This document shows positions 1-5,961 of a stretch of DNA of 12,474 bases, one piece after another; the first letter of the stretch is position 1, and each line of letters starts with the position of its first letter. The DNA is from Burkholderiaceae bacterium (lineage in GTDB: Bacteria; Pseudomonadota; Gammaproteobacteria; Burkholderiales; Burkholderiaceae), in assembly GCA_017998575.1 (NCBI GenBank), contig JAGOCV010000095.1:1-12474 (forward strand), read 5' to 3'. The translations under genes and the position numbers were made by a program. The notes beneath the pieces were generated by a model. It searched no databases, was not told the origin of the DNA, and saw nothing but the letters and a program-made list of their open reading frames with translations.

Positions 1-255
1 GTGCAGGCCCAGGCCGAACCGCAGCCCGTGGATGCCGTGGCGGAGCTGCTGCGCAAGGCGATCGTGCTGCTGGCGCAGAAGCAGGGCGATGTCTGGGTGC
101 GCAAGGGTGCGGTGGGCCAGATGATGAAGCGCATGGACCCCACATTCAGCCCGCTCGATCACTCGCACGAAAGCTACCGCGCGATGCTCCGGGCCTACGA
201 GCACCTTCTCGAGGTGCGCGATGGTGAACACGACCAGATGGTGCGCCTGCGCTGA
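1..255 (+). CDS. C-terminal fragment of an OST-HTH/LOTUS domain protein (probably NYN-type), cut by the left edge
   Basis: The reading frame is open from base 1 and stops with TGA at 253-255. The GTG at position 1 is probably an internal Val codon, so the gene begins outside the window. The 84 visible residues contain a small helical domain: a helix with AELLRKAIVLLAQ, then a segment with KGAVGQMMKRMDPTFSP, then an aromatic-rich stretch around ESYRAMLRAYEHLLEV. This pattern (basic helix, small conserved loop with a P-x-F-S/D element, final strand) resembles the OST-HTH/LOTUS domain found at the C-terminus of bacterial NYN (LabA/MARF1-like) proteins, which are thought to act on RNA. The nuclease part is not visible, so the NYN assignment is inference from usual domain architecture. 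The next gene follows after 35 bp on the same strand. Confidence 0.6.
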   Translation: MQAQAEPQPVDAVAELLRKAIVLLAQKQGDVWVRKGAVGQMMKRMDPTFSPLDHSHESYRAMLRAYEHLLEVRDGEHDQMVRLR

Positions 256-275
256 GCAGGGCCGCACGCAGGCAC

Positions 276-282
276 AAGGGAA
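276..282 (+). promoter_or_regulatory. Shine-Dalgarno for the DOPA dioxygenase-like gene
   Basis: The purine-rich sequence AAGGGAAG begins at 276, about 8 bases before the ATG at 291. It is one of the few convincing ribosome binding sites in the window and fixes the start of the downstream gene. Confidence 0.6.
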
Positions 283-290
283 GAAATCCG

Positions 291-647
291 ATGAAGACAG
301 CCCAATCCATCGACAGCTGGCATGCGCACGTGTACTTCGATGCGGCCAGCCGGGACCAGGCGTGGCAATTGCGCGAAGCGATCCTGGCCGACGCCGACAT
401 CGCCCCGCGCGTGCAGATGGGCCGCTTCCACGAAAAACCCGTGGGGCCGCATCCGATGTGGAGCTACCAGCTGGCCATCGCGCCGCAGGACTTCGCGGCG
501 GTGACGGGCTGGCTCGCGCTCAACCATGGCGCGCTCGATGTGTTCGTGCATCCCAACACCGGCGACGAACTGCGCGACCACCGCGACAGCCAGATGTGGA
601 TCGGGCGCTCGTATACGCTCGATCTGGCGGCGCTTTCAGGCGGCTGA
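291..647 (+). CDS. DOPA 4,5-dioxygenase family protein
   Basis: A protein of 118 aa, the usual size for the small bacterial members of the DOPA 4,5-dioxygenase family (vicinal-oxygen-chelate-like extradiol enzymes). Family features visible: a start with W10-H11-x-H13-V-Y-F, a middle block HEKPVGPHP (H47, H54), and a C-terminal block with NHG (H79), [13 protein letters not shown] (H87, H97). These histidines include the likely metal ligands. Plant and fungal relatives cleave the catechol ring of L-DOPA in betalain or related pigment formation; the physiological substrate of the bacterial proteins is mostly unknown, so a specific reaction should not be assumed. No signal peptide is visible, so it is probably cytoplasmic. 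The start is supported by the AAGGGAAG sequence upstream. Its last 12 bp overlap the convergent end of the flavin-dependent oxidoreductase. Confidence 0.85.
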   Translation: MKTAQSIDSWHAHVYFDAASRDQAWQLREAILADADIAPRVQMGRFHEKPVGPHPMWSYQLAIAPQDFAAVTGWLALNHGALDVFVHPNTGDELRDHRDSQMWIGRSYTLDLAALSGG

Positions 648-1649
648 TGCCGGCGCGGGCACCGGCAACTGGCGCTGCACGCCGGCCGTCAGCTCGTACG
701 AGCGCAGCCGCTTCGCGTGGTCGTACATCGGGCTGGTGATCATGAGTTCGTCGGCGCCGGTGCGTTCGATGAAGGCACGCATCTTCGCCAGCACCGTGGA
801 GGGCGCGCCGATGGCGGTGCAGGCGAGCACGCCATCGAGCAGGGCGCGCGCGGCCGGATCGGCGTCTTCGTAGTAGCCGGGCCGGGGCGGCGGCAGACGG
901 CCGGGGCGGCCGGTGCGCAGGTTGACGAAGGACTGCTGCTGCGACGTGGCGAGCACCGCCGCCTCCTCATCGGTATCGGAGGCGAACACGTTGTAGCCCA
1001 GCATGACGTGAGGGGCGGCCAGATGTTCCGATGGCTTGAAGCGCGCACGGTAGATCTCGATCGCGTCCATCATCTGCGCCGGCGCGAAATGCGAGGCAAA
1101 GGCGAACGGCAGGCCCAGATGCGCCGCCAACTGCGCGCCGAAGAGGCTCGAGCCGAGTATCCACACCGGCACCTTGGCGCCGATGCCCGGTACGGCCAGC
1201 ACGCGCTGCTGCGGGTGGTCGGACATGAAGTCCATCAGCTCCATCACGTCGCGCGGGAACTCGTCGGGGTCGGAGGAAAGGTTGCGCCGCATCGCGCGCG
1301 CGGTCGCCTGGTCGGAGCCGGGCGCGCGGCCCAGGCCCAGGTCGATGCGGCCGGGGTACAGCGCCTCCAGCGTGCCGAACTGCTCGGCGATCACCAGCGG
1401 CGAATGGTTGGGCAGCATGATGCCGCCCGCGCCGACGCGGATGGTGGACGTGCCGGCGGCCACATGGCCGATCACCACCGACGTGGCCGCGCTCGCGATG
1501 CCGGGCATGCCGTGATGTTCGGCCAACCAGTAGCGCGTGTAGCCCAGCCGCTCGGCATGGCGCGCCAGGTCGAGCGTATTGCGCAGCGACAGGCCGGCGT
1601 CGCCGCCTTCGATGATGGGGGAGAGGTCGAGGACGGAAAGCGGAAACAT
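636..1649 (-). CDS. LLM class flavin-dependent oxidoreductase (MsnO8/YhbW-like)
   Basis: A 337-aa protein of the bacterial luciferase-like monooxygenase fold, a cytoplasmic TIM-barrel flavin enzyme. Recognised from the N-terminal strand [10 protein letters not shown], the AEHHGM block at residues 43-48, the [20 protein letters not shown] region (about 75-94) and [14 protein letters not shown] (100-113), all typical of the group annotated MsnO8-family or YhbW-like. Such enzymes use reduced flavin and oxygen on small organic substrates; the substrate here is unknown. Length is normal for the family (about 330-340 aa). I choose the ATG at 1649 because homologues typically begin close to the PLSVLDLSP strand; an in-frame ATG at 1661 would add four residues. 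No good ribosome binding site is visible at either. A TATGCT hexamer lies 7 bases upstream of the chosen ATG. It converges on the DOPA dioxygenase-like gene. Confidence 0.88.
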   Translation of the reverse strand: MFPLSVLDLSPIIEGGDAGLSLRNTLDLARHAERLGYTRYWLAEHHGMPGIASAATSVVIGHVAAGTSTIRVGAGGIMLPNHSPLVIAEQFGTLEALYPGRIDLGLGRAPGSDQATARAMRRNLSSDPDEFPRDVMELMDFMSDHPQQRVLAVPGIGAKVPVWILGSSLFGAQLAAHLGLPFAFASHFAPAQMMDAIEIYRARFKPSEHLAAPHVMLGYNVFASDTDEEAAVLATSQQQSFVNLRTGRPGRLPPPRPGYYEDADPAARALLDGVLACTAIGAPSTVLAKMRAFIERTGADELMITSPMYDHAKRLRSYELTAGVQRQLPVPAPASAA

Positions 1650-1656
1650 GGCCGTC

Positions 1657-1662
1657 AGCATA
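1657..1662 (-). promoter_or_regulatory. Possible -10 element of the flavin oxidoreductase gene
   Basis: On the minus strand the hexamer reads TATGCT (4 of 6 with TATAAT), with 7 bases between it and the ATG at 1649. Transcription would start almost at the start codon. No matching -35 is obvious, so this is a weak call that gains some weight from similar arrangements at other genes here. Confidence 0.25.
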
Positions 1663-1759
1663 GCCAGAGCCGGGCAACCATGCAGGCCACCGGGCTTGCC
1701 CGCCAGGTGTACGGCGCGGGGCTTGCATTGGCCCGCGCAGTCCCCAAGTGCGGGTCATC

Positions 1760-2113
1760 ATGAAAACCACCGAACCCACCACCCTGACCAATCTGGCCCT
1801 GGTTGCGCAGCTGTTCGAGCGCATGGACCGCAGTGCCGGCCACGTCGATCCGTCGCAATACCGGCAGGTGGCCGGGCGGCTGGCCGACATGCTGCAGGCG
1901 TTGCCGGCCGACGTGTCGCTGGACGACGTGCTGGCCCAGTTGCCCGCAACGCGCGAGCTCTACGAAAACCTGCACTACGCCGAGGCCGGCTTGTGCCGTT
2001 CGCCGCTGGAAGCCGCAGTGGACGCCGAGGTGCGCGCGCACGACCTGATCGAGCGCATCCGCGGCGAGGCCTTTCGCGCCGGTACGCCGGGTGATGCCGG
2101 GACGGCTGCCTGA
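1760..2113 (+). CDS. Hypothetical protein, small helical, upstream of trxC
   Basis: A 117-aa protein that I do not recognise. It is predicted soluble, with no signal peptide or membrane segment, and is rich in Ala, Leu, Asp and Glu. It looks mainly alpha-helical, with an amphipathic stretch NLALVAQLFERMD near residues 11-23, a helix around QYRQVAGRLADMLQAL (33-48) and a third around EAAVDAEVRAHDLIERIRGE (84-103). A single Cys (C79) is present. The start could be the ATG at 1760 or the in-frame GTG at 1748, which adds four residues; neither has a clear ribosome binding site, and ATG is preferred by default. It ends 13 bp before the chosen trxC start, so co-transcription with trxC is likely. 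Continuous GC-biased third positions, typical of this genome, support it being a real gene. Confidence 0.7.
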   Translation: MKTTEPTTLTNLALVAQLFERMDRSAGHVDPSQYRQVAGRLADMLQALPADVSLDDVLAQLPATRELYENLHYAEAGLCRSPLEAAVDAEVRAHDLIERIRGEAFRAGTPGDAGTAA

Positions 2114-2126
2114 ATCCCGCTGGCAT

Positions 2127-2597
2127 ATGACCGCCGCTGCGGCCGCGCCGCCCCTCAACGTGGTGTGCCCGCATTGCCACACCACCAACCGCGTGGCGGC
2201 AGCGTTGCTGGCGCCTGGCGCCGACGCGTCGGCGGCCGTGTGTGGCAACTGCCGGCGGGCGCTTTTCGAGGGCCGACCGCTCGCGCTGGAGACGGTGGAG
2301 GTGTTCGACCGCCACATCGCCCGCAGCCACATTCCGGTACTGGTGGACTTCTGGGCGCCATGGTGCGGACCGTGCCGTGCCATGGCAACGGCCTTCGAGC
2401 AGGCCGCGCGCGACCTGGAACCGCGGCTGCGGCTGGCCAAGGTCGATACCGAGGCGCTGCCGGCGTTGGGCCAGCGGTTCGCCATCCGCAGCATTCCCAC
2501 GCTGGCGCTGTTCCATGGCAACCGCGAGATTGCGCGCCAGGCCGGCGCCATGGGGGCGGCCGATATCGCGCGCTGGGTGCGCGCGCATCTGCGCTGA
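2127..2597 (+). CDS. trxC: Thioredoxin 2 (TrxC), zinc-binding
   Basis: A 156-aa cytoplasmic thiol-disulfide oxidoreductase. The N-terminal zinc module has CPHC (C14, C17) and CGNC (C39, C42), the hallmark that separates TrxC from TrxA. The thioredoxin fold follows, with DFWAPWCGPC (active-site Cys80 and Cys83), the FAIRSIPTLALF strand containing the cis-proline (P124), and a C-terminal helix ending at the stop. In E. coli, Trx2 is reduced by thioredoxin reductase and is part of the OxyR oxidative stress response; regulation here is not visible. The protein is slightly longer than E. coli Trx2 because of an Ala-rich N-terminus. I chose the ATG at 2127; in-frame ATGs at 2091 and 2094 would overlap the preceding gene and add residues absent from the family. 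Ribosome binding is not obvious, so translation may be coupled to the upstream gene. Confidence 0.93.
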   Translation: MTAAAAAPPLNVVCPHCHTTNRVAAALLAPGADASAAVCGNCRRALFEGRPLALETVEVFDRHIARSHIPVLVDFWAPWCGPCRAMATAFEQAARDLEPRLRLAKVDTEALPALGQRFAIRSIPTLALFHGNREIARQAGAMGAADIARWVRAHLR

Positions 2598-2623
2598 ACA
2601 GGTAAACGGCGCAGTGCCCGCGT

Positions 2624-2629
2624 TAAGCT
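2624..2629 (+). promoter_or_regulatory. Possible -10 element just before the hydratase-like gene
   Basis: The hexamer TAAGCT ends 5 bases before the ATG at 2635. It matches TATAAT at only 3 of 6 positions but stands out in very GC-rich DNA. It lies in the loop of a 6-bp inverted repeat (TGCCCG at 2615-2620, CGGGCA at 2630-2635) that reaches into the start codon. Weak call. Confidence 0.2.
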
Positions 2630-2634
2630 CGGGC

Positions 2635-3414
2635 ATGACCGCCGCACCCACCCCACCGACTCCCCTCGTTCCCCACGCCGACATCCGCGCAGCCTACCAA
2701 CAGGCGCTGGTGTCGCGCGAGCGCCGCGCCGCTGGCGGCGACCGCCCGCGCGGCTACAAAGTCGGCTTCACCAACCGCGCGACCTGGCCGAAGCTGGGCG
2801 TTGACGCGCCCATGTGGGGCACGGTGTGGGACAGCACGCTCACGCTGCTGCCCGAGGCGCAGGCGGCCGAAGGCACGCTGTCGATCACCGGGCTGGCCGA
2901 GCCGCGCGTCGAACCCGAGCTGGTCGTGAGACTGGCCGCCACGCCGCCGGACGGCGCCACCGTCGAGCAACTGTTCGAGTGCCTCGACTGGGTGGCCCCG
3001 GGCTTCGAGCTGGTGTGCGCGCGCCACGCGGGCTGGGTCTTCAACGTGCCCGAGGCGCTGGCCGGTGGCGGTGCCCATGCCCACCTGCTGGTGGGTACGC
3101 GCGTGCCGGCCCGGGCGCTGGCCGCCAGCGGCCGCGAGTTCGACCAGCGCCTGTCGGCCACGGGCCTGGCGCTGTACCGCGACGACGATGTGGCCGAACG
3201 CGGATCGGGCGCGGCCGTGCTCGACGGGCCCCTGTCGTCGCTGCAGGCCCTGCAAAGCCTGCTGGCCGACCTGCCGGGCGCGCCGCAACTGGCGGCGGGC
3301 GACGTCATCACCACGGGTACCTGGACGGCCGCCTGGGCGGTGCAGCCGGGGCAGACCTGGCGTGCGGTATTCGAGGCACCTGTGGCGCCGCTTTCCGTCA
3401 GGATCAGTGGCTGA
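2635..3414 (+). CDS. 2-keto-4-pentenoate hydratase / fumarylacetoacetate hydrolase family protein
   Basis: A 259-aa soluble protein of the MhpD-like hydratase branch of the FAH superfamily, enzymes that add water to 2-hydroxypenta-2,4-dienoates in aromatic degradation or act as related decarboxylases. Visible features: RGYKVGFTN (residues 39-47), matching the family G-x-K-x-G strand; EPRVEPELVVRL (89-100), whose E93 and E95 fit the E-x-E metal-binding motif; APGFEL (121-126) with the likely third acidic ligand E125; and the C-terminal LAAGDVITTGTWT block, matching the conserved L-x-x-G-D-x-I-x-x-G element. The usual D-N segment in the middle is replaced by a region with AHAHLLVG, so substrate specificity may differ. 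Length fits the family (about 260 aa). No ring-cleavage or aldolase partner gene is nearby, so a catabolic role is not supported by context. The ATG at 2635 lies 37 bp after trxC. Confidence 0.85.
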   Translation: MTAAPTPPTPLVPHADIRAAYQQALVSRERRAAGGDRPRGYKVGFTNRATWPKLGVDAPMWGTVWDSTLTLLPEAQAAEGTLSITGLAEPRVEPELVVRLAATPPDGATVEQLFECLDWVAPGFELVCARHAGWVFNVPEALAGGGAHAHLLVGTRVPARALAASGREFDQRLSATGLALYRDDDVAERGSGAAVLDGPLSSLQALQSLLADLPGAPQLAAGDVITTGTWTAAWAVQPGQTWRAVFEAPVAPLSVRISG

Positions 3415-3416
3415 CA

Positions 3417-3437
3417 GCGGGCGCGACGACGGCCCGC
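3417..3437 (+). other. GC-rich stem-loop just after the hydratase-like gene
   Basis: GCGGGC (3417-3422) and GCCCGC (3432-3437) form a perfect 6-bp GC stem with a 9-base loop, starting 2 bases after the stop codon. A second inverted repeat (GACGGCC at 3428-3434, GGCCGTC at 3450-3456) overlaps it. No T-run follows, so this is not a classical intrinsic terminator; it could slow RNA polymerase or protect the 3' end, or be chance in GC-rich DNA. Confidence 0.3.
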
Positions 3438-3494
3438 AGTCGCTGACGCGGCCGTCCTACAGAGGGCGCAGGCGGCGCATCTGACACTGGGCGC

Positions 3495-3596
3495 ATGGCT
3501 ACCGATCCCAACGTACCGCCGCCCGAGCCGCTGCCGCCGGTGCACACGCCGCCCTTGCCGGGCGAGGTGCAGCACGCACCGCAGCCGCTGTCCTGA
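3495..3596 (+). CDS. Possible 33-aa proline-rich micro-ORF
   Basis: ATG at 3495 to TGA at 3594-3596 encodes 33 residues beginning MATDPNVPPPEP and ending APQPLS. Twelve of the 33 are proline, with two histidines and no hydrophobic segment, so it would be unstructured. It fills the gap between the hydratase-like gene and the exported protein, on the same strand. No good ribosome binding site is visible; the bases before the start read GACACTGGGCGC. It may be translated or chance; conservation at protein level in relatives would decide. I do not recognise a family. Confidence 0.35.
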   Translation: MATDPNVPPPEPLPPVHTPPLPGEVQHAPQPLS

Positions 3597-3617
3597 AGGC
3601 TGGCGGGTTGACTGCAC

Positions 3618-3622
3618 GAGGT
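3618..3622 (+). promoter_or_regulatory. Shine-Dalgarno deciding the start of the exported Cys-motif protein
   Basis: GAGGT lies 6 bases before the ATG at 3629. It supports this ATG over the in-frame TTG at 3608. Confidence 0.5.
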
Positions 3623-3628
3623 CTGCAC

Positions 3629-4216
3629 ATGTCGCCTGATCGCCGCCCGCTCGATCATCTTCATCCGCCCGAGCCGCATACCGTGCGCCGTGTCAGTCCC
3701 CGCGTGCTGTTGGCCGGCTGCGCCATCGCAGCGCTGCTGTCGACCCTGGTGGACCGCGCGCCGTGGCCGCAGGCGCATGCGCAGCCCGCTCTCGATGCGC
3801 CGCCTTGCGAAGGGGCCCGCCGCGATCTGGAAGACGCGCTGGCCCGTCCGCAGCCATCACAGCCCGACGAGCAGGTGATGCTCAAAGTGCAGATCGAGCG
3901 TTCGCGCGGCCTCGTGGCCCAGCGATGCTTCGGGCGCGAGCCGGATTCCGCAGCCGGCCGGCGTGCTGCAGGCCCGCCCGCCGCCGCAGTGCCGCTGGTC
4001 GGTCAGGTCGGCCCCACGCCTGAGCGGGCGGCGGCCACGCCCTCGGCGCTGCCTCCGCCTGTGGAAACACAACGGCCGACGTTCACCACGGTTTGCGATT
4101 CCGGCGGCTGCTGGGACAACACAGGCGCGCGCCTCAACGGCGCGCCGGGCGGTCCCATGACCGGCCCGCGCGGCACCTGCACCACATCGCCTGCTGGCGC
4201 AGTCAACTGCTTTTGA
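3629..4216 (+). CDS. Hypothetical exported or membrane-anchored protein with a C-terminal Cys motif
   Basis: A 195-aa protein of unknown function. The N-terminus carries basic residues (R20, R21, R25) followed by a hydrophobic stretch, VLLAGCAIAALLSTL (about 26-40), and an AHA-Q element near residue 51: a long signal peptide or an uncleaved anchor. The middle is Pro/Ala-rich and probably disordered, after a charged segment (about 60-105) with C60 and C100. The C-terminus has CDSGGCWDNTGARLNG (156-171) and two more cysteines, C184 and C194. I recall a similar CD-x-x-GCWD-x-x-G-x-R-x-N tail in uncharacterised Burkholderiales periplasmic proteins, but cannot verify this here. Six cysteines outside the membrane segment suggest disulfides in the periplasm. 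It ends 15 bp before the convergent end of the MFS gene. The GAGGT site at 3618-3622 supports this start. Confidence 0.72.
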   Translation: MSPDRRPLDHLHPPEPHTVRRVSPRVLLAGCAIAALLSTLVDRAPWPQAHAQPALDAPPCEGARRDLEDALARPQPSQPDEQVMLKVQIERSRGLVAQRCFGREPDSAAGRRAAGPPAAAVPLVGQVGPTPERAAATPSALPPPVETQRPTFTTVCDSGGCWDNTGARLNGAPGGPMTGPRGTCTTSPAGAVNCF

Positions 4217-4231
4217 ACGGCGCGCTGCCAG

Positions 4232-5494
4232 TCAGCGCTCGGCCACCGCCGAAGGCAGCAGGCGAAAGCCGATGGCGCCGATCGCCAGCAGCAGCGCGAT
4301 GGTGAGATGAACCGCGGTATATGGATCGAGCCCCGCAGCATGGGCGGCCGAGGCTGCCAGGCCGGTGATCCACTGCATCAGCGCAATGCCCAGGAACATG
4401 GCCATGGTGAACACTGCAAGCGCGCGGCCCGTGAACGCATCGGGATACGACGCCCGCACATCGGCGTACTGCAGCACGATGTAGCCGCTGAGCAGGCTCA
4501 CCGCCAGCGTGATGACGATGGTGGCCAGCAGAGAGTGGAGCAGGGCCAGTGCCGCGAACAGTCCGGCCAGTGCGAGCGTGAACGCCACCAGCCAGCGGCG
4601 GCGGGCCTGGCCCACCAGGCGCAGGCGGCCGAACAGCGGCGGCGTGAGCAGGCTGATCAGCGACACGGCCAGCGCCACGTTGCCGCTGTTCACCAGCGAC
4701 ATGCCATACTGCTCGGTCAGCATGGGCCCCAGCCACAGGCCGCGCAGCGCGATGAACGACGCGTAGGTGACTGAGGCCAGCAGCGCGATACCCAGCGTGT
4801 GGGGCATCAACATCAATTGGCCGAAGCGATGCATCGCCTGGGGCAGCGTTTCGCGCGGCGCATCGCCAGGCGTGGCTTCCACCGCCGGCGAATGGCGCAC
4901 CAGCATCCACATGGCCAGCCACGCCAGCAGCGAGGCCACGGCCAATGCGACGAAGCCCGCGCGCCATGACGTCTGCGCCACCAGCCAGGCGAGCGGCGTG
5001 CCCGTGAGCAGCATGCCCAGCCCGCCCAGGCTCATCACCGTGCCCGAGACCGCTGCGAATCGCTGCGCCGGAAAGCTGCGCGCGATGAACACCGTGCACA
5101 CCAGGAACGCCGGCGCGCAGCCGATGCCGATCAACGCCTGCCCGGCGATCAGTCCCGCGAAGCCCGGCGCTGCGGCCGACAGCAGCGCGCCTGCCACCGT
5201 GAGCGGAAAGGCCGCCAGCACCGTGCGGCGCACGCCGTGCAGGTCGATGCCCACGCCCATGAAGACCTGCATGGCACCGAAGGCGAAATGGAACGTGGCG
5301 GCGAACAGCCCCAGCTGGGCCGGCGACAGCTGCAGGTCGGCCGCCAGCGGGGGCGCCATCATGGCCGCCAGCGTGCGGAAGGCCTGGCTCAGCATGAAGC
5401 CCAGGCACAGCGCCAGCAGCATGGCCCAGGGGCCGCGCGAGAGCGGGGGAGGGGGAGCGTGTGGCGGGATGTCGTGAGTCGTTGTCGGGGCCAT
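4232..5494 (-). CDS. MFS transporter, substrate unknown
   Basis: A 420-aa inner-membrane protein with about 12 hydrophobic segments in two halves, the standard major facilitator layout and length. The first half begins PWAMLLALCLGFMLSQAF, and MGVGIDLHGVRRTVLAAF occupies the loop 2-3 position where the MFS D-x-x-G-R-R motif lies. The central cytoplasmic loop (about 200-230) is polar and ends near AMHRFGQLM. The second half starts around LGIALLASVTYASF. Nothing identifies the substrate; the family includes metabolite and drug transporters driven by proton gradients. I choose the ATG at 5494; the in-frame ATG at 5530 would extend over the divergent gene's start. There is no good ribosome binding site, but a -10-like hexamer lies 7 bases upstream. 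It converges with the exported protein gene and diverges from the GIY-YIG-like gene across 34 bp. Confidence 0.88.
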   Translation of the reverse strand: MAPTTTHDIPPHAPPPPLSRGPWAMLLALCLGFMLSQAFRTLAAMMAPPLAADLQLSPAQLGLFAATFHFAFGAMQVFMGVGIDLHGVRRTVLAAFPLTVAGALLSAAAPGFAGLIAGQALIGIGCAPAFLVCTVFIARSFPAQRFAAVSGTVMSLGGLGMLLTGTPLAWLVAQTSWRAGFVALAVASLLAWLAMWMLVRHSPAVEATPGDAPRETLPQAMHRFGQLMLMPHTLGIALLASVTYASFIALRGLWLGPMLTEQYGMSLVNSGNVALAVSLISLLTPPLFGRLRLVGQARRRWLVAFTLALAGLFAALALLHSLLATIVITLAVSLLSGYIVLQYADVRASYPDAFTGRALAVFTMAMFLGIALMQWITGLAASAAHAAGLDPYTAVHLTIALLLAIGAIGFRLLPSAVAER

Positions 5495-5528
5495 GGCGCG
5501 TATTGTCGGCGCGCCCAATAATCGCTGC
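5495..5528. promoter_or_regulatory. Compact divergent promoter region between MFS and GIY-YIG-like genes
   Basis: This 34-bp gap separates two divergent start codons. On the plus strand AATAAT (5517-5522, 5 of 6 with TATAAT) lies 6 bases before the ATG at 5529. On the minus strand GACAAT (5507-5502, 4 of 6) lies 7 bases before the ATG at 5494. Between them is the palindrome GGCGCGCC (5508-5515), bordered by the inverted pentamers TATTG (5501-5505) and CAATA (5516-5520). Any -35 elements would fall near or inside the opposite coding region, and none is clear. Confidence 0.4.
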
Positions 5529-5891
5529 ATGGCGAAGCCCGATGCAGCCCCGCGGCCCGCCCGCCGGCCGCGCGGGCATCACTATCACGTGTACGTGGTC
5601 GAGCTCGCCGACCGCGTGTGGAACCTGCCGCGCTTTCGCCGCGCCAATCCCGACTACCAACTCGGCAAGCCCTTCGTCTACGTGGGCATGACGGGGCTCG
5701 ACCCCGACGTGCGCTTCGACAAGCACAAGGCCGGCATCCAGGCCAGCCGCTACGTGCGAGACCACGGTCTGCGATTGCTGCCTTCGCTCTACGCGGTCTA
5801 CAACCCCATGCCCTACGAAGCCGCCCGCGAGATGGAAGTCGAGCTCGGCATCGCGCTGCGCGAGCAGGGGTACGGGGTCTGGCAAGGCTAG
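5529..5891 (+). CDS. Small GIY-YIG-like protein (putative nuclease fold)
   Basis: A 120-aa soluble basic protein. The core resembles a divergent GIY-YIG domain: HVYVVEL at 20-26 in the GIY position, FVYVGMTGLDP (49-59) in the YIG position, a following helix with R62 and H66 in VRFDKHKAG, and a late helix AAREMEVELG (98-107) whose glutamates could supply the metal ligand. It ends with LREQGYGVW, a pattern common after the catalytic Glu in this fold. The 22-residue insert between the two motifs (about 27-48) is longer than usual. GIY-YIG proteins cut DNA in repair, restriction or homing; for this single-domain form no function is known to me. The ATG at 5529 follows a -10-like hexamer; an in-frame ATG at 5493 is unlikely because it overlaps the divergent gene's start. 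It converges with the hipH-like gene. Confidence 0.62.
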   Translation: MAKPDAAPRPARRPRGHHYHVYVVELADRVWNLPRFRRANPDYQLGKPFVYVGMTGLDPDVRFDKHKAGIQASRYVRDHGLRLLPSLYAVYNPMPYEAAREMEVELGIALREQGYGVWQG

Positions 5892-5961
5892 ACGTCGCGG
5901 TGCTTCATCGATTCGTCAACTTTTTGCGCTCCCGGCGGCCGCAGCTGGAGCTCTTTCTCTC
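5892..5961. other. Gap between convergent GIY-YIG-like and hipH-like genes
   Basis: These 70 bp hold no gene. A TTTTT run lies at about 5921-5925, but I find no stable hairpin beside it, so no intrinsic terminator is called. The local composition starts to become more AT-rich here. Confidence 0.4.

Noticed and set aside
1671..1702. CGGGCAA/TTGCCCG inverted repeat between the LLM oxidoreductase and the 117-aa protein genes
   Set aside because: Seven pairs with an 18-base spacer and no T-run; plausible by chance at this GC content.
717..1763. Open frame of 348 codons on the plus strand across the LLM oxidoreductase gene
   Set aside because: Antisense shadow typical of GC-rich DNA; Arg/Gly/His-rich without domains, while the opposite strand encodes a clear flavin enzyme.
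4203..5885. Open frame of 560 codons on the minus strand across the MFS and GIY-YIG-like genes
   Set aside because: It overlaps two recognisable genes in another frame and is low-complexity Ala/Gly/Arg/His sequence, so it is a composition artefact.
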